Source: Coriobacteriia bacterium (GTDB taxonomy: Bacteria > Actinomycetota > Coriobacteriia > WRKU01 > WQUG01). Taken from it: a stretch of DNA of 35,830 nucleotides. A program made the position numbers and the translations under genes. The DNA is taken from NCBI GenBank assembly GCA_009784345.1, contig WRBW01000007.1, positions 1 through 35,830 on the forward strand, in the 5' to 3' direction. Positions 35,593 to 35,830 of the stretch are shown piece by piece. Each line of letters starts with the position of its first letter. The first letter of the stretch is position 1. The notes below the pieces were generated by a model that saw nothing but the letters and a program-made list of their open reading frames with translations, did no database searches and was not told the DNA's origin.

Positions 35593-35830
35593 GCATCAAA
35601 CATTACCAGTACCGCAAAGCAAAACGCCGTTATTGCCACGGTGTTTTTCCTGCCGGGCGCAGACCTGCCTGTTATGACGCTCAATCAAGTCAAGATGGCC
35701 TTGCAACTTGCCTTTATCTATGGTGAAGAGTTGACCTTGCAGCGTGCAGCAGAAGCTGCCGTTGTGGTCTTATCAGCCTATGGCTCGCGTGCGGTGGCGC
35801 GCACAGCTACCCGTGACTTGCCGGTCGCTT
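35593..35830 (+). pseudogene. 5'-truncated DUF697-type protein fragment (runs off the right edge)
   Basis: The frame is open from 35593 to the edge after in-frame stops at 35581 and 35590, with no ATG before the conserved part. The translation (QNAVIATVFFLPGADLPVM, then TLNQVKMALQLAFIYGEEL) matches the membrane-associated C-terminal domain of a coriobacterial/actinobacterial DUF697 family. In family members this domain is preceded by ~170 residues, for which there is no room here because cas2 ends 87 nt upstream. A short version from GTG 35641 cannot be excluded. Confidence 0.55.

Overview
The window looks like a small-genome, roughly 50% GC actinobacterium of the class Coriobacteriia. This placement is inference. 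It rests on the protein style of the ribosomal cluster, the Ala/Glu-rich tails on S5 and L16, a coriobacterial-type DUF697 remnant at the right edge, and the dense intergenic palindromes. No species is claimed.

Layout. (1) 1-3230: lysC (partial, minus strand), tRNA-Arg(CCG), gdhA and a diacylglycerol/lipid kinase gene, all housekeeping. (2) 3368-4874: a type IV toxin-antitoxin pair (abiEi/abiEii) with a near-consensus promoter inside a perfect inverted-repeat operator. (3) 4891-13000: a minus-strand cluster with a PASTA-like membrane protein, one MacB/LolD-type ATPase, three paralogous FtsX/MacB-type permeases (one split by a frameshift in a homopolymer), a 91-aa orphan protein and a membrane-anchored exoprotein. 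It reads as a dedicated ABC cell-envelope system. (4) 13285-19480: accessory region with a small membrane protein, VapBC, a BlaR1/BlaI-type pair with a well-formed operator, a lipoprotein, a ParB-like protein and a second antitoxin with a truncated PIN toxin, separated by repeat-rich gaps. (5) 19489-33682: a minus-strand str-S10-spc supercluster, rpsL-rpsG-fusA-rpsJ-rplC...rplO-secY, closed by a ferredoxin gene. It has canonical order but no tuf between fusA and rpsJ. A consensus promoter lies about 195 bases upstream of rpsL. (6) 33683-35830: a palindrome-packed gap, then intact type II-like cas1-cas2 with no cas9 or CRISPR array in view, then a 5'-truncated DUF697 remnant.

The least explained signals are outside the genes. 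One is a 15-19 bp word close to GCGGAGGAGTGCGTCCA that recurs in six gaps. Another is a multi-hairpin repeat present at 19221-19332 (plus) and 33969-34074 (minus), with GNRA loops and a compensatory base-pair flip. A third is a set of four alternating copies of AAGCAAAACTT upstream of blaI. At gene level the main oddities are the orphan cas1-cas2 pair, the PASTA/ABC cluster and the BlaR1-like protein with a non-beta-lactam outer domain.
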